Shown: positions 34,330 through 42,395 of the stretch, piece after piece
Position numbering within the stretch: position 1 is the first letter of the stretch
Layout: each line of letters opens with the position of its first letter
Assembly (NCBI GenBank): GCA_964549445.1
Contig: CAZJVS010000009.1
Span: forward strand, 62,001 to 126,000
Length of the DNA stretch: 64,000 nucleotides
Direction: 5' to 3'
Origin: SpSt-539 sp964549445
GTDB lineage: Bacteria; Planctomycetota; Phycisphaerae; UBA1845; UTPLA1
Notes under the pieces: generated by a model
Told to the model about the DNA's origin: nothing
The model's input: only the letters and a program-made list of their open reading frames with translations
The model's database searches: none
Translations under genes and position numbers: made by a program

Positions 34330-35738
34330 GCTTCCGACTGCCGCTAGTTCTGCTCGTTTTCGTTTCTGTCCTTCCGCAGCGCGCCCACGGTCTCATCCAC
34401 GCGTACACCGATCGCAAGAGCTACGTCGCCGGAGATGCCATCGAATTTCACGTATCGTCATCAAGCCCCACCTATTCCATCGATATCGTGCGCGACGGCC
34501 TGACGCCTCAGACCATCGCGACCGTCACCGGGCTCCCGGGCAGCTTCTATCCGTTCCTGACCACCAACGGCATGAGCCCGGATTGGCCCGTCGATTACAC
34601 TTGGGTCGTCCCTCAGGCTTGGCCGCCGGGCAGTTACTACGCTCGCTTCTCGTCAAACACGGGCGAAACTCATCTGCATCCGTTCGTCATTCGAAATCCG
34701 ACACCCGGTTCGATCAGCCGCATCCTCTTCTGCATGGAGTACAACACCCGAAACGCCTACAACTTCTGGGGCGGCAAGAGTCTCTACATCGGCAATCCAC
34801 TGGCAACGCAAGTCTCCTTCCTTCGACCGTTTTGGGCTGAAAACGGTCTCGGCAAGGGCGCTTTTCTGACCGTTCGCTGCTACGGCAGGCTCGAAGCGGA
34901 AGGTTATCCCGTGGAATTCCTCACCGAGTGGGATATCGACCAGAATCCGTCGCTCCTGCTTGCGTACGACATCGTCGTTTTTTCCGCTCACCTCGAATAC
35001 AACTCGCGATCGTTCTACGACGCCATCATTGCGCACCACCGGCGTGGCGGACATCTCGTGTTCTTTGGCGCCAATGACCTCTGGTGGCAAGTACGGTACG
35101 AGGATGACGGCCAAACCATGATTTGCTACAAGAGCACGGCGATTCCGGACGACCCGATGAACGGCGTAAATAACGAACTCGTCACCACCTACTGGCGCGA
35201 GTACTTCATGAACCGGCCCGGCGAGGCCCTGCAGGGAATCTCATTCACCAACTACTCGGGCTATTACAACCCGACTGACTACACGGTCCGAAGCGCCGAT
35301 CACTGGATCTTCCAAGGCACCGGCCTCCAGAACGGCGACGTCTTCGGCCAGACCATGGCTGCCGGCGAAACCGATTTCATCGGCTACGCCTCGCCACCCG
35401 TCGTCGATATTCTGCTCGCCGGTAAATTGACACAGCGAAACAACCTCCCCGGTACTGCCCCGCAGCCATTCGACGTGGCCGGCGCCATCTTCTACGAAGA
35501 TTCGCCTGCATACGGCTTCCCCAACGGCAATGGCGGCCAGGTCTTCTCGTCCGGCAATCAGGGCTTGTGCACCTCCATGATGGACTACAGCCCCGGAAAC
35601 ATGGCCGCGCGCCGCATGTTCCGCAACCTCTTCGACCACATGCTCGCGTCGCCGCCCCCCGCGTTGCGAAGCCCCCAGCCGGCTGCCCCTCGGGCCACCG
35701 CGCCGGCAAGTCGTCAGCCCCAGCTCCCGCCGCCATAA
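34326..35738 (+). CDS. Secreted N,N-dimethylformamidase beta-subunit-like protein
   Basis: Protein of 470 aa with a signal peptide (residues 1-22, ending RAHG). After an Ig-like domain (AYTDRKSYVAGDAIEFHV, about 25-125) comes a domain resembling the C-terminal part of the large subunit of N,N-dimethylformamidase: YNTRNAYNFWGGKSLY, GYPVEFLTEWDID, HHRRGGHLVFFGANDLWWQ. In cytoplasmic homologues this region belongs to an amidohydrolase; here it is exported, and the substrate cannot be told. The C-terminus is a Pro/Ala-rich tail. Its start overlaps the stop of the FG-GAP gene by ATGA, so the two are coupled and may act together outside the cell. Confidence 0.7.
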   Translation: MSFRLPLVLLVFVSVLPQRAHGLIHAYTDRKSYVAGDAIEFHVSSSSPTYSIDIVRDGLTPQTIATVTGLPGSFYPFLTTNGMSPDWPVDYTWVVPQAWPPGSYYARFSSNTGETHLHPFVIRNPTPGSISRILFCMEYNTRNAYNFWGGKSLYIGNPLATQVSFLRPFWAENGLGKGAFLTVRCYGRLEAEGYPVEFLTEWDIDQNPSLLLAYDIVVFSAHLEYNSRSFYDAIIAHHRRGGHLVFFGANDLWWQVRYEDDGQTMICYKSTAIPDDPMNGVNNELVTTYWREYFMNRPGEALQGISFTNYSGYYNPTDYTVRSADHWIFQGTGLQNGDVFGQTMAAGETDFIGYASPPVVDILLAGKLTQRNNLPGTAPQPFDVAGAIFYEDSPAYGFPNGNGGQVFSSGNQGLCTSMMDYSPGNMAARRMFRNLFDHMLASPPPALRSPQPAAPRATAPASRQPQLPPP

Positions 35739-35747
35739 TCGGCCCAC

Positions 35748-37688
35748 GTGAGCCGATCGACTTCGCCCGAAACCCGCACTCTCCGCCGCTGGCAATTGCT
35801 GGTCATCCTTGCCGCGCTTGTCGCGCACGCCCCTTCGCTCCGCAACGATTTCACCACCTGGGACGACACCGCTTTCGTCCACAACAACCCGCTCAATCGC
35901 TCGCTCGCCGGTCTCGGTCGAATCTGGACGACGCTTGAAACGCCGCAGTACTACCCACTCAGCTATTCGCTCTACTGGGTCGAATATCAGCTTTGGGGTC
36001 CGCGCGCCGTCGGCTATCACGTCGTCAGCGTCGCGCTGCACGCGCTCAACGCCGTCCTCGTCGTCGCCCTGCTCGTCGAACTGGGATTGACGCCCGGTGC
36101 GAGCGGCGTCGTCGGCCTGCTATTCGCCGTCGCCCCGTTTCAAGTCATGTCCGTCGCATGGATCGCCGAACAGAAAAACCTGCTCTCGACGTTCTTGGCG
36201 CTCCTCGCGTTCCGCGCGATCATCCGCAACTTCCGGACCGCCTCGCGCGCCTCATTGCTGACCGCATTCATCCTGTTTACCGCCGCCATCCTCAGTAAGT
36301 CCGCCTGGGTTGTCTGGCCGATCGCCGCCGCCGCCGCCGGTCGATGGGTCTGTCGACTTTCCATGCGGCGCGTGACCCTCACGCTCCTTCCGTTTCTCCT
36401 GATCTCCGTCGCAGGCTCGGCCGTATCCGCGCATGTCGAACGGGGCTACATCGACGCGCTTCAGCCCTCTCTCACCGAGCGACTCTGCGCCGCCCCGCGC
36501 GCATTGCTCTGGTACGCAGGGCTCGTCATTGCGCCGATCGCCTGTGCGCCATTTCACGCCCGCTGGCTGCTCAATCCGGCGGAAGTACGCTCCTGGTGGC
36601 CGGCCGGAATCCTCCTCCCTGTCGCCCTCGCGCTCTTCCTTGCCCGGCGCCGGCTCAATCCAATCGCCCGCTGGGGCATCGCGTGGTTCGTCATCATGCT
36701 GCTCCCCATCATCGGAATCGCTCCCTACGGAAATCTCGCAGTCTCGTCCGTCTCCGATCACTACCTCTACGCCGCTTGCATCGGCCTCTACATCGCCATC
36801 GTACCATCGGTCATCGCGTTGCTTCGTCGGCGCTGGCCGGACAAACCCGTCGCCGCATCGCTCGCCGGTGCCCTCGTCGTGGCGCTCATCATCGGATGCT
36901 GGCGGCAGATCCCCATCTGGCACGACGACCTCTCCCTCTGGCAGGCCGTCGTCGAGCGCGATCCCGACTCACTCGTTGGACTCTGCGGCCGCGGCAAGGC
37001 GTGGATCACCCGCGGCCAGGTCGACAATGCCATCGCCGACTACCGCCGCGTCATCGCCGTCAACCCGAACCTCGCCGAAGCCCGCGCCGATCTCGGGCAG
37101 TTCCTGATCGCCGCCGGCCGAAACCGCGAGGCAGCCGACGAACTCTCGCGTGCGCTCGAAACCCACCCCAATCCCGCAGCAGTGTGGTCCGACCTTGGCG
37201 TCGCACTCGAACGCGCCGGCGACCCCGCTGCCGCGGCCGACGCATTCCGCCGATCCATCGCCCTCAGCACCGACGATCCAACTCCGTACGCACGTCTTGG
37301 CGAGCTGCTCGCCCGGCAGGGCAACTTCCCCGACGCGGTTCAATGCCTGCGTGACGGGCTCGCAAAAGCCCCGGCCGAGCGCACCTGGCGCCTGCGCGAC
37401 ACCCTCTCGCGCATCCTCGCGACAGTCGCCGACCCCGCGCTCCGCGATCCGACGACCGCCATCGCCCTCGCCGAGCTGAATGCCCGCATGTCCGACAGCG
37501 TTTCGGCCGAATCTCTGGAGACCCTCGCCATCGCCTATGGATCAGCAGATCGCTTCGCGGAGGCCATGCGCTTCGCGCAGTCCGCCGCCGGCGAATTCGA
37601 AGCATCGTCACGACCCGACCGTGCCGCCGCCGCGCGCCAGCGACTGGCCCGTTATCAGGCAGCATGGTCCGAGCAGCAGAGACATTGA
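35748..37688 (+). CDS. Polytopic membrane protein with C-terminal TPRs (TMTC/GT-C-like)
   Basis: Protein of 646 aa. Residues about 15-400 contain some ten membrane segments with an early acidic loop (NDFTTWDDTAFVHNNPL) and YYPLSYSLYWVEYQLWG, a layout like TMTC/O-mannosyltransferase and other GT-C proteins, in which that acidic loop carries the catalytic Asp. Residues about 415-640 are TPR units (LVGLCGRGKAWITRGQVDNA; AVWSDLGVALERAGDPAAAA). Probable role: protein or polymer glycosylation at the membrane, not proven. The GTG at 35748 has no Shine-Dalgarno site; CATAAT (35734-35739) ends 8 nt before it, overlapping the stop of the upstream gene. Confidence 0.75.
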   Translation: MSRSTSPETRTLRRWQLLVILAALVAHAPSLRNDFTTWDDTAFVHNNPLNRSLAGLGRIWTTLETPQYYPLSYSLYWVEYQLWGPRAVGYHVVSVALHALNAVLVVALLVELGLTPGASGVVGLLFAVAPFQVMSVAWIAEQKNLLSTFLALLAFRAIIRNFRTASRASLLTAFILFTAAILSKSAWVVWPIAAAAAGRWVCRLSMRRVTLTLLPFLLISVAGSAVSAHVERGYIDALQPSLTERLCAAPRALLWYAGLVIAPIACAPFHARWLLNPAEVRSWWPAGILLPVALALFLARRRLNPIARWGIAWFVIMLLPIIGIAPYGNLAVSSVSDHYLYAACIGLYIAIVPSVIALLRRRWPDKPVAASLAGALVVALIIGCWRQIPIWHDDLSLWQAVVERDPDSLVGLCGRGKAWITRGQVDNAIADYRRVIAVNPNLAEARADLGQFLIAAGRNREAADELSRALETHPNPAAVWSDLGVALERAGDPAAAADAFRRSIALSTDDPTPYARLGELLARQGNFPDAVQCLRDGLAKAPAERTWRLRDTLSRILATVADPALRDPTTAIALAELNARMSDSVSAESLETLAIAYGSADRFAEAMRFAQSAAGEFEASSRPDRAAAARQRLARYQAAWSEQQRH

Positions 37689-37712
37689 CAATCACCACAA
37701 ACTCGCAATAAT
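37685..37712 (+). promoter_or_regulatory. Promoter of the tetR-paaABCD operon
   Basis: TTGACA (37685-37690, perfect -35, overlapping the stop codon of the upstream gene), 16 nt, AATAAT (37707-37712). Transcription should start near 37719, inside the palindrome that follows. Confidence 0.7.
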
Positions 37713-37730
37713 CTAACAAACGTTTGTTAG
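37713..37730. promoter_or_regulatory. Perfect 18-bp palindromic operator
   Basis: CTAACAAACGTTTGTTAG is identical to its reverse complement. It begins immediately after the -10 and reaches the AGGAG of the regulator gene, so a bound TetR dimer would block both initiation and early elongation. Size and symmetry fit TetR-family operators. Confidence 0.85.
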
Positions 37731-37738
37731 GAGTTCGT

Positions 37739-38326
37739 GTGTCAGCGACAGCAATTCCTCGCAAGGATCAAATACTCCAGGCCGCAGCCAAGCTCTTTCG
37801 CGAACGCGGGTTCTTCGCTACGAGCGTACGCGACATCGCCGAGATCGTCGGCCTCCAGGGCGGCAGTCTCTACGCCCACATCGCCAGCAAAGATGACGTG
37901 CTCTGGGAAATCGTCTCGCACTCCGCCGACCGTTTCTTCAAGACCCTCAAGCCCGTCATCGACTCCGACCGCGACACCCCGCGCAAGCTGCGCGACGCCA
38001 TCATCGCCCACGTCGGCGTCATTACCGCCGACCTCGATTCCGCCGCGGTCTACACCAACGAGTGGCGTCACCTCTCCGACACCCGCCGCGCCGAGTTCAC
38101 CGCCCGCCGCGACGAATATCAGGAGCTGTTCCGCGGCCTCGTCCGCCAGGGCATCCGCGAGGGCTATCTCTCGCCCGTCGACGAGGCCTACGCCACCCTC
38201 TTCATCCTTTCGGCGCTCAATTACGTCTATCTCTGGTTCCGCGCAGAAGGCCGCATGAGTTCCGAGGCCCTCGCCAAGATGATGGCCGACTTCATCTTCG
38301 ACGGCCTCCGCCGCCGCACCACCTGA
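37739..38326 (+). CDS. TetR-family regulator, probably controlling paaABCD
   Basis: Protein of 195 aa. The GTG at 37739 lies 5 nt after AGGAG. The N-terminal helix-turn-helix is typical (QILQAAAKLFRERGFFATSVRDIAEIVGLQGGSLYAHIASKDD written here in parts: RERGFFATSV, then GGSLYAHIASKDDVLW). The C-terminal ligand-binding domain (about 75-195) resembles that of acyl-CoA-responsive members (ALNYVYLWFRAEGRMS). It sits 11 nt upstream of paaA with an 18-bp palindrome over its own promoter, so autoregulation and control of phenylacetate catabolism are inferred; phenylacetyl-CoA would be the obvious inducer but this is not shown. Confidence 0.88.
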   Translation: MSATAIPRKDQILQAAAKLFRERGFFATSVRDIAEIVGLQGGSLYAHIASKDDVLWEIVSHSADRFFKTLKPVIDSDRDTPRKLRDAIIAHVGVITADLDSAAVYTNEWRHLSDTRRAEFTARRDEYQELFRGLVRQGIREGYLSPVDEAYATLFILSALNYVYLWFRAEGRMSSEALAKMMADFIFDGLRRRTT

Positions 38327-38337
38327 AGGAGACGACC

Positions 38338-39345
38338 ATGGTCCAGCTCGCAGCCGCCTGCATTCAAAACGATCGCCCCGGCGATCCCGGCTACGAAGAG
38401 CGCCTCGCCGCCTTCGAGGCCCGCGTCGAGCGCGGCGACAAGGTTGAGCCCGGCGACTGGATGCCGAACGACTACCGCCAGCAGCTCATCCGCCTCATCC
38501 ACGTCCACGCCAACAGCGAAATCTGCGGCGCGCTCCCCGAAGGCACTTGGATCGTCCACGCCCCCAGTCTCAAGCGCAAGCTCGCCCTCATTGCCAAGGT
38601 CCAGGACGAAGTCGGCCACGGCCAGCTCCTCTACCGCGCAGCCGAAACCCTCGGCAAGCCGCGCGAGGAAATGCTCGACGAGCTGATCTCCGGCAAAGCC
38701 AAGTACTCCAACGTCTTCCACTACCCCGCCGAAACCTGGGCCGACGTCTGCGTCATCGCCTGGCTCATCGACGCCGCCGCCATCGTCAACCAGAAGATGA
38801 TGGCCGAAGGCTCCTACGGCCCCTACGCCCGCGCCCTCAAGCGCATCTGCTACGAAGAGGCCTTCCACCTCACGCACGGCTATGACATGTGCATCTCGAT
38901 GGCCACCGGCACCAAGCTCCAGAAAAAGATGCTCCAGGACGCGATCGACCGTTGGTGGAAGCCGATCATGATGTTCCACGGCCCGTCCGACCGCGAATCC
39001 AAACACACCGCCCAGCTCATGCGCTGGCGTATCAAGCTCAAGACGAACGACGAACAGCGACAGGAGTTTTTGCGGAAGTATCTGCCCAAGATGTTCAATC
39101 TCGGCCTCACCGTCCCGGCCGAGTGGAACATGAAGTACGACGAGGCCACGAAGTCGTGGACCTACACCGAGCCCGATTGGACCGAGTTCAAGAATGTTGT
39201 GAACGGCCGCGGCCCCGTCAGCGACCAGCGCCTCGCGACCCGCCGTCTCTCGCATGAGAACGGCCGCTGGGTCCGCGATGCCCTCGAAGCCGCCGCCGCC
39301 GGCCGACGCGCGCCGTTGCCGCCGACCGCCGTCGCCTTAGGGTGA
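38338..39345 (+). CDS. paaA: Phenylacetyl-CoA epoxidase catalytic subunit A
   Basis: Di-iron oxygenase subunit of 335 aa that epoxidises the ring of phenylacetyl-CoA as part of PaaABCE. AAGGAG precedes the ATG at 38338. The ferritin-like bundle carries the iron ligands in DEVGH (Glu91, His94) and CYEEAFH (Glu174, His177), with other PaaA hallmarks PNDYRQQLIRLIHVHANSE and FHYPAETWADV. Length is normal for PaaA. First structural gene of a compact operon with paaB, paaC and paaD. Confidence 0.95.
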   Translation: MVQLAAACIQNDRPGDPGYEERLAAFEARVERGDKVEPGDWMPNDYRQQLIRLIHVHANSEICGALPEGTWIVHAPSLKRKLALIAKVQDEVGHGQLLYRAAETLGKPREEMLDELISGKAKYSNVFHYPAETWADVCVIAWLIDAAAIVNQKMMAEGSYGPYARALKRICYEEAFHLTHGYDMCISMATGTKLQKKMLQDAIDRWWKPIMMFHGPSDRESKHTAQLMRWRIKLKTNDEQRQEFLRKYLPKMFNLGLTVPAEWNMKYDEATKSWTYTEPDWTEFKNVVNGRGPVSDQRLATRRLSHENGRWVRDALEAAAAGRRAPLPPTAVALG

Positions 39346-39348
39346 AAA

Positions 39349-39651
39349 ATGTCCGAGACCCAGTGGCGAATCTTCGAAGTCTTCCACCAGCAGGCCCGCG
39401 GCGAGCCGCACGTCCACGTCGGCGCAGTTCACGCCCCGGACGCAGAGACCGCCATCGTCCTGGCGAAAGAGCAGTTCTCGCGCCGCGAGGCCTGCGTCAA
39501 TCTCTGGGTCGTCCCGGCCGATGCCATCGCCAAGACCGACTACGACGACGCCGACATGTTCCGCCCCGGCACCGACAAGAGCTACCGCGAGGCCTACGGC
39601 TACGAGACGACCAAGCGGGCCAAGGCCGTCGGAGACGTGAGCGAAATATGA
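39349..39651 (+). CDS. paaB: Phenylacetyl-CoA epoxidase subunit B
   Basis: Small subunit of 100 aa, structural part of the epoxidase. Family features: WRIFEVFHQQARGEPHVHVG at the start, APDAETAIVLAKEQFSRR, and LWVVPADAI. It starts 3 nt after the paaA stop and its TGA overlaps the paaC ATG (ATGA). Confidence 0.94.
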   Translation: MSETQWRIFEVFHQQARGEPHVHVGAVHAPDAETAIVLAKEQFSRREACVNLWVVPADAIAKTDYDDADMFRPGTDKSYREAYGYETTKRAKAVGDVSEI

Positions 39652-40496
39652 GCACGGCAACCGCGCCCGCGATCGACCCGAAACTCAAGCCGGCCGTCAT
39701 CGACCTGCTCTATCGACTCGCCGACGATTCGCTCATCATCGGCCACCGCAACTCCGAGTGGACCGGCATAGGCCCGATCCTCGAAGAGGACATCGCCTTC
39801 GCCTCGATGGCCCAGGACAAGGTCGGCCACGCTCTTGCCTTGTACACAATGCTCCATGATCTCGGCGAGCCCGACCCCGACACGCAGACCTTCCGCCGCG
39901 AAGCCCGCAACTTCCGCTGCTGCAGCTTCGTCGCCCTCGAAGTCTTCCCCGAGTCCCAGCCGCCGGCCGAGTCGCTCTGCAACAATCCCGTCCGCGACCA
40001 GCTCGTTGCCCAGGGCGATTGGGCCATCAGTCTCGCCCGCCAGTTCATGTATTCCGAGGCCGACGCCCTGCGTATGTCCGCGCTCGAAACCAGCAGCTTC
40101 GACCCGCTCGCCAAGCTCGCCCGCAAGCTTCGCGGCGAAATCAAGTACCACATCATGCACGGCCGCACCCTGATGAAACACCTCGCCCGCGTCAAAGACA
40201 GCCGCGACCGCCTGCAGCGCGCCATCAACGCGACTTACGGCCATGCCCTCGGCATGTTCGAACCGACGCAGTACGATTCCGCCCTCGCCGATGCCAACAT
40301 CGCGCCGACAGAATCATCGCTGTGCAAGCTCTGGAACGACGACCTCGCGCCATTCCTCGCCGACGTCGGCCTCTCGCTCCCCGCGAAAACCAAGCCCAAT
40401 TACGGCGGCCGCACCGGACGCCATGAGCCCGAGTTCATCCGCCTCATCGAAAACATGCAGAAGGTCGCCCGCCTCGACCCGGGCGCAACCTGGTGA
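39648..40496 (+). CDS. paaC: Phenylacetyl-CoA epoxidase subunit C
   Basis: Structural, ferritin-like subunit of 282 aa that pairs with PaaA but lacks an active di-iron site in characterised systems. Signatures: YRLADDSLIIGHRNSEWTG, ILEEDIAFASMAQDKVGHA and HGRTLMKHLA. Overlaps paaB by 4 nt, and its TGA overlaps the GTG of paaD. Confidence 0.93.
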   Translation: MSTATAPAIDPKLKPAVIDLLYRLADDSLIIGHRNSEWTGIGPILEEDIAFASMAQDKVGHALALYTMLHDLGEPDPDTQTFRREARNFRCCSFVALEVFPESQPPAESLCNNPVRDQLVAQGDWAISLARQFMYSEADALRMSALETSSFDPLAKLARKLRGEIKYHIMHGRTLMKHLARVKDSRDRLQRAINATYGHALGMFEPTQYDSALADANIAPTESSLCKLWNDDLAPFLADVGLSLPAKTKPNYGGRTGRHEPEFIRLIENMQKVARLDPGATW

Positions 40497-41017
40497 CGGC
40501 CATGGCAACGCAAACCGACACCGCCGCATCAACCTCCGACATCGACGCCATCTGGCGCGCCCTCGAAACCGTCGCCGACCCCGAAATCCCCGTCGTCTCC
40601 GTCATCGACATGGGCATGATCGCCGGCGTCTCGCTCGACGATGGCCGCGCCCGCGTCGCCTTCACGCCCACCTTCGCCGGCTGCCCGGCCGTCGATCTCA
40701 TCCGCAACGCAATGATCGAGTCGCTGCGCGTCGCCGGCTTCCCCGACGCGAGCATCGATGTTGTCTACGACCCGCCCTGGTCCACCGACCGCATCACCCC
40801 CGAAGGCCGCAAAAAGCTGAAGGACTTCGGCCTCGCCCCGCCGACGAAGTCCTGCGGCGCCCCGCTCGTCGAATCCAACTTCCACGCCGTCCCCTGCCCC
40901 CTCTGCAACTCGACGGACACCAATCTGGAGTCCCTCTTCGGCCCCACCCTCTGCCGCTCCATCCACTACTGCAACGCCTGCCGCAACTCCTTCGAACACA
41001 TCAAGCCGGTTGGCTAG
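40493..41017 (+). CDS. paaD: PaaD, MIP18-type assembly factor of the epoxidase
   Basis: Protein of 174 aa. An N-terminal MIP18/DUF59 domain (VADPEIPVVSVIDMGMI ... PTFAGCPAVDLI) is followed by a C-terminal zinc-ribbon pattern (PCPLCNST; YCNACRNSF), the layout of PaaD proteins that help mature the iron centre of the epoxidase system. GTG at 40493 overlaps the paaC stop (GTGA); an ATG at 40502 is possible. The last 17 nt overlap tail-to-tail with the minus-strand GT87 gene. No paaE or paaK follows. Confidence 0.92.
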   Translation: MTAMATQTDTAASTSDIDAIWRALETVADPEIPVVSVIDMGMIAGVSLDDGRARVAFTPTFAGCPAVDLIRNAMIESLRVAGFPDASIDVVYDPPWSTDRITPEGRKKLKDFGLAPPTKSCGAPLVESNFHAVPCPLCNSTDTNLESLFGPTLCRSIHYCNACRNSFEHIKPVG

Positions 41018-42395
41018 ATGTTCGCGCTCGCCGCAACATGATCGCGGTTTGAACGAAGCAGAGAACCAAGCCAAAGCAAACCGTACCCACGCCGAGCATG
41101 GCGTCCTCCGCCGCGTCACCGAAAACGGCGTCCAGCCCGCCCGCCCCCGTAAGCAGCACCCACTGCGCGACCAGCCCGCCGACAAACCACGCCCGAAACT
41201 TGTCGCTCCAATCGCGGCACGTCAGCACCTGCCATACCGGCAGGTAAATCAGCAGCAGCGTCGTGAGATGGTGCTTCCACGTCCGCTCGCTCAGCAGCAG
41301 CATCGCCAGCAGCACAAGAGCGAACTCAAACCACAACTCGATCCGCCGCCGGTCGCGCGCACGCCCGCGACACAGCCACACCAGCGACAGCAACACCGCC
41401 GCGACGACGGCCTTGATCACCGCCCGCCCAATCACCGCCGCAGGCCGCTCCATTCCCTCCATCCCAAACTCAATGCTCTGCGTCGTCGAAAGCGACTCCA
41501 TCGCCGCCCCCGCCGCGTGCATCCACCGCGTCAGCACCCCCGGCAGCGACTGGTTCGCCACCTCGATCGTCACGTAACCATGCAGCAGCGACGGCGCGAT
41601 CAGCATGTCAAACCACGACTTCAGCAGCGTCGCGTTCCGCTCAAATCCAAGCGAAACACCCGGCAGCACAATCGCGAAAACCGCCAACCCCACCACCGTC
41701 ATCGCCGACAACTTCCAACATCGCTTGTAAAGGAAGTAGACCAGCAACAGCGCCGGCGTCACCTTCGTCGCAATCGCCAGCCCCAGCACGACCCCCGCCC
41801 ACGCATCCCGCCCGCGCACAAAAAGCCACCACACCGCCGCGACTTCCAGCAGCACAAAGATGTTGATGTTGCCGTGCTGCAAGTCCGCGATGATCGGCTT
41901 CGTCCCAAACACGGCCGTCATCACCATCACGCCAAACGGCACGAAATACCCCGCCCGCCGCATCGCATCGACCGCCATCCACGCCGCCGCCACCGCCGCC
42001 GCAATCTTCGCCGCCGCCCAGATCGCCGCCGCCGCCGTCGGCGACAGCTTCGACAGCGGAACCAGCGCCATCAGCACGATCGGCGGATTCGGAAACCAGT
42101 GGCCCGCCCCATACGGATCCTGCCCCGCCGTCAGCGCCTTCGCATCGCTCAGCCACCGCCCCAGTGCCGACCGCCGCGTGTCCGCCATCCGCCACGAGCC
42201 CCGGCTGGCCTTCTGAATCTTCACGACCGCCTGGATGCTCGGCACAATCAGCGCCGCCCCCAGCCCGATCACGATCGCAATCCGCGCCGCCGGATGCGTC
42301 AAATACTTTCGATCGACTTGCCCCAGCAGCGTCCGCCCATACGCATCGGCCGCGGCGGCATGATCCAGCGCTGTCGCTCCCGACTGCCGCGTCAC
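41001..42395 (-). CDS. GT87-family (DUF2029) membrane glycosyltransferase-like protein
   Basis: Polytopic protein of 464 aa with about ten membrane segments. Characteristic pieces are GQDPYGAGHWFPNPPIVLMALVPL (the loop after the first membrane segment, shown in two parts in family alignments), ADLQHGNINIFVLLEVAAVW and GLAIATKVTPALLLVYFLYK, as in polyprenyl-phosphomannose-dependent mannosyltransferases. Donor and acceptor are unknown. GTG start overlaps the stop of the upstream beta-CASP gene by GTGA. The 3' end overlaps paaD by 17 nt. Confidence 0.82.
   Translation of the reverse strand: MTRQSGATALDHAAAADAYGRTLLGQVDRKYLTHPAARIAIVIGLGAALIVPSIQAVVKIQKASRGSWRMADTRRSALGRWLSDAKALTAGQDPYGAGHWFPNPPIVLMALVPLSKLSPTAAAAIWAAAKIAAAVAAAWMAVDAMRRAGYFVPFGVMVMTAVFGTKPIIADLQHGNINIFVLLEVAAVWWLFVRGRDAWAGVVLGLAIATKVTPALLLVYFLYKRCWKLSAMTVVGLAVFAIVLPGVSLGFERNATLLKSWFDMLIAPSLLHGYVTIEVANQSLPGVLTRWMHAAGAAMESLSTTQSIEFGMEGMERPAAVIGRAVIKAVVAAVLLSLVWLCRGRARDRRRIELWFEFALVLLAMLLLSERTWKHHLTTLLLIYLPVWQVLTCRDWSDKFRAWFVGGLVAQWVLLTGAGGLDAVFGDAAEDAMLGVGTVCFGLVLCFVQTAIMLRRARTSSQPA

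Noticed and set aside
37713..37730. Naming the regulator PaaR from the palindrome
   Set aside because: Position next to paaABCD supports the role, but the palindrome cannot be matched by eye to a known PaaR motif, so no gene symbol is given.
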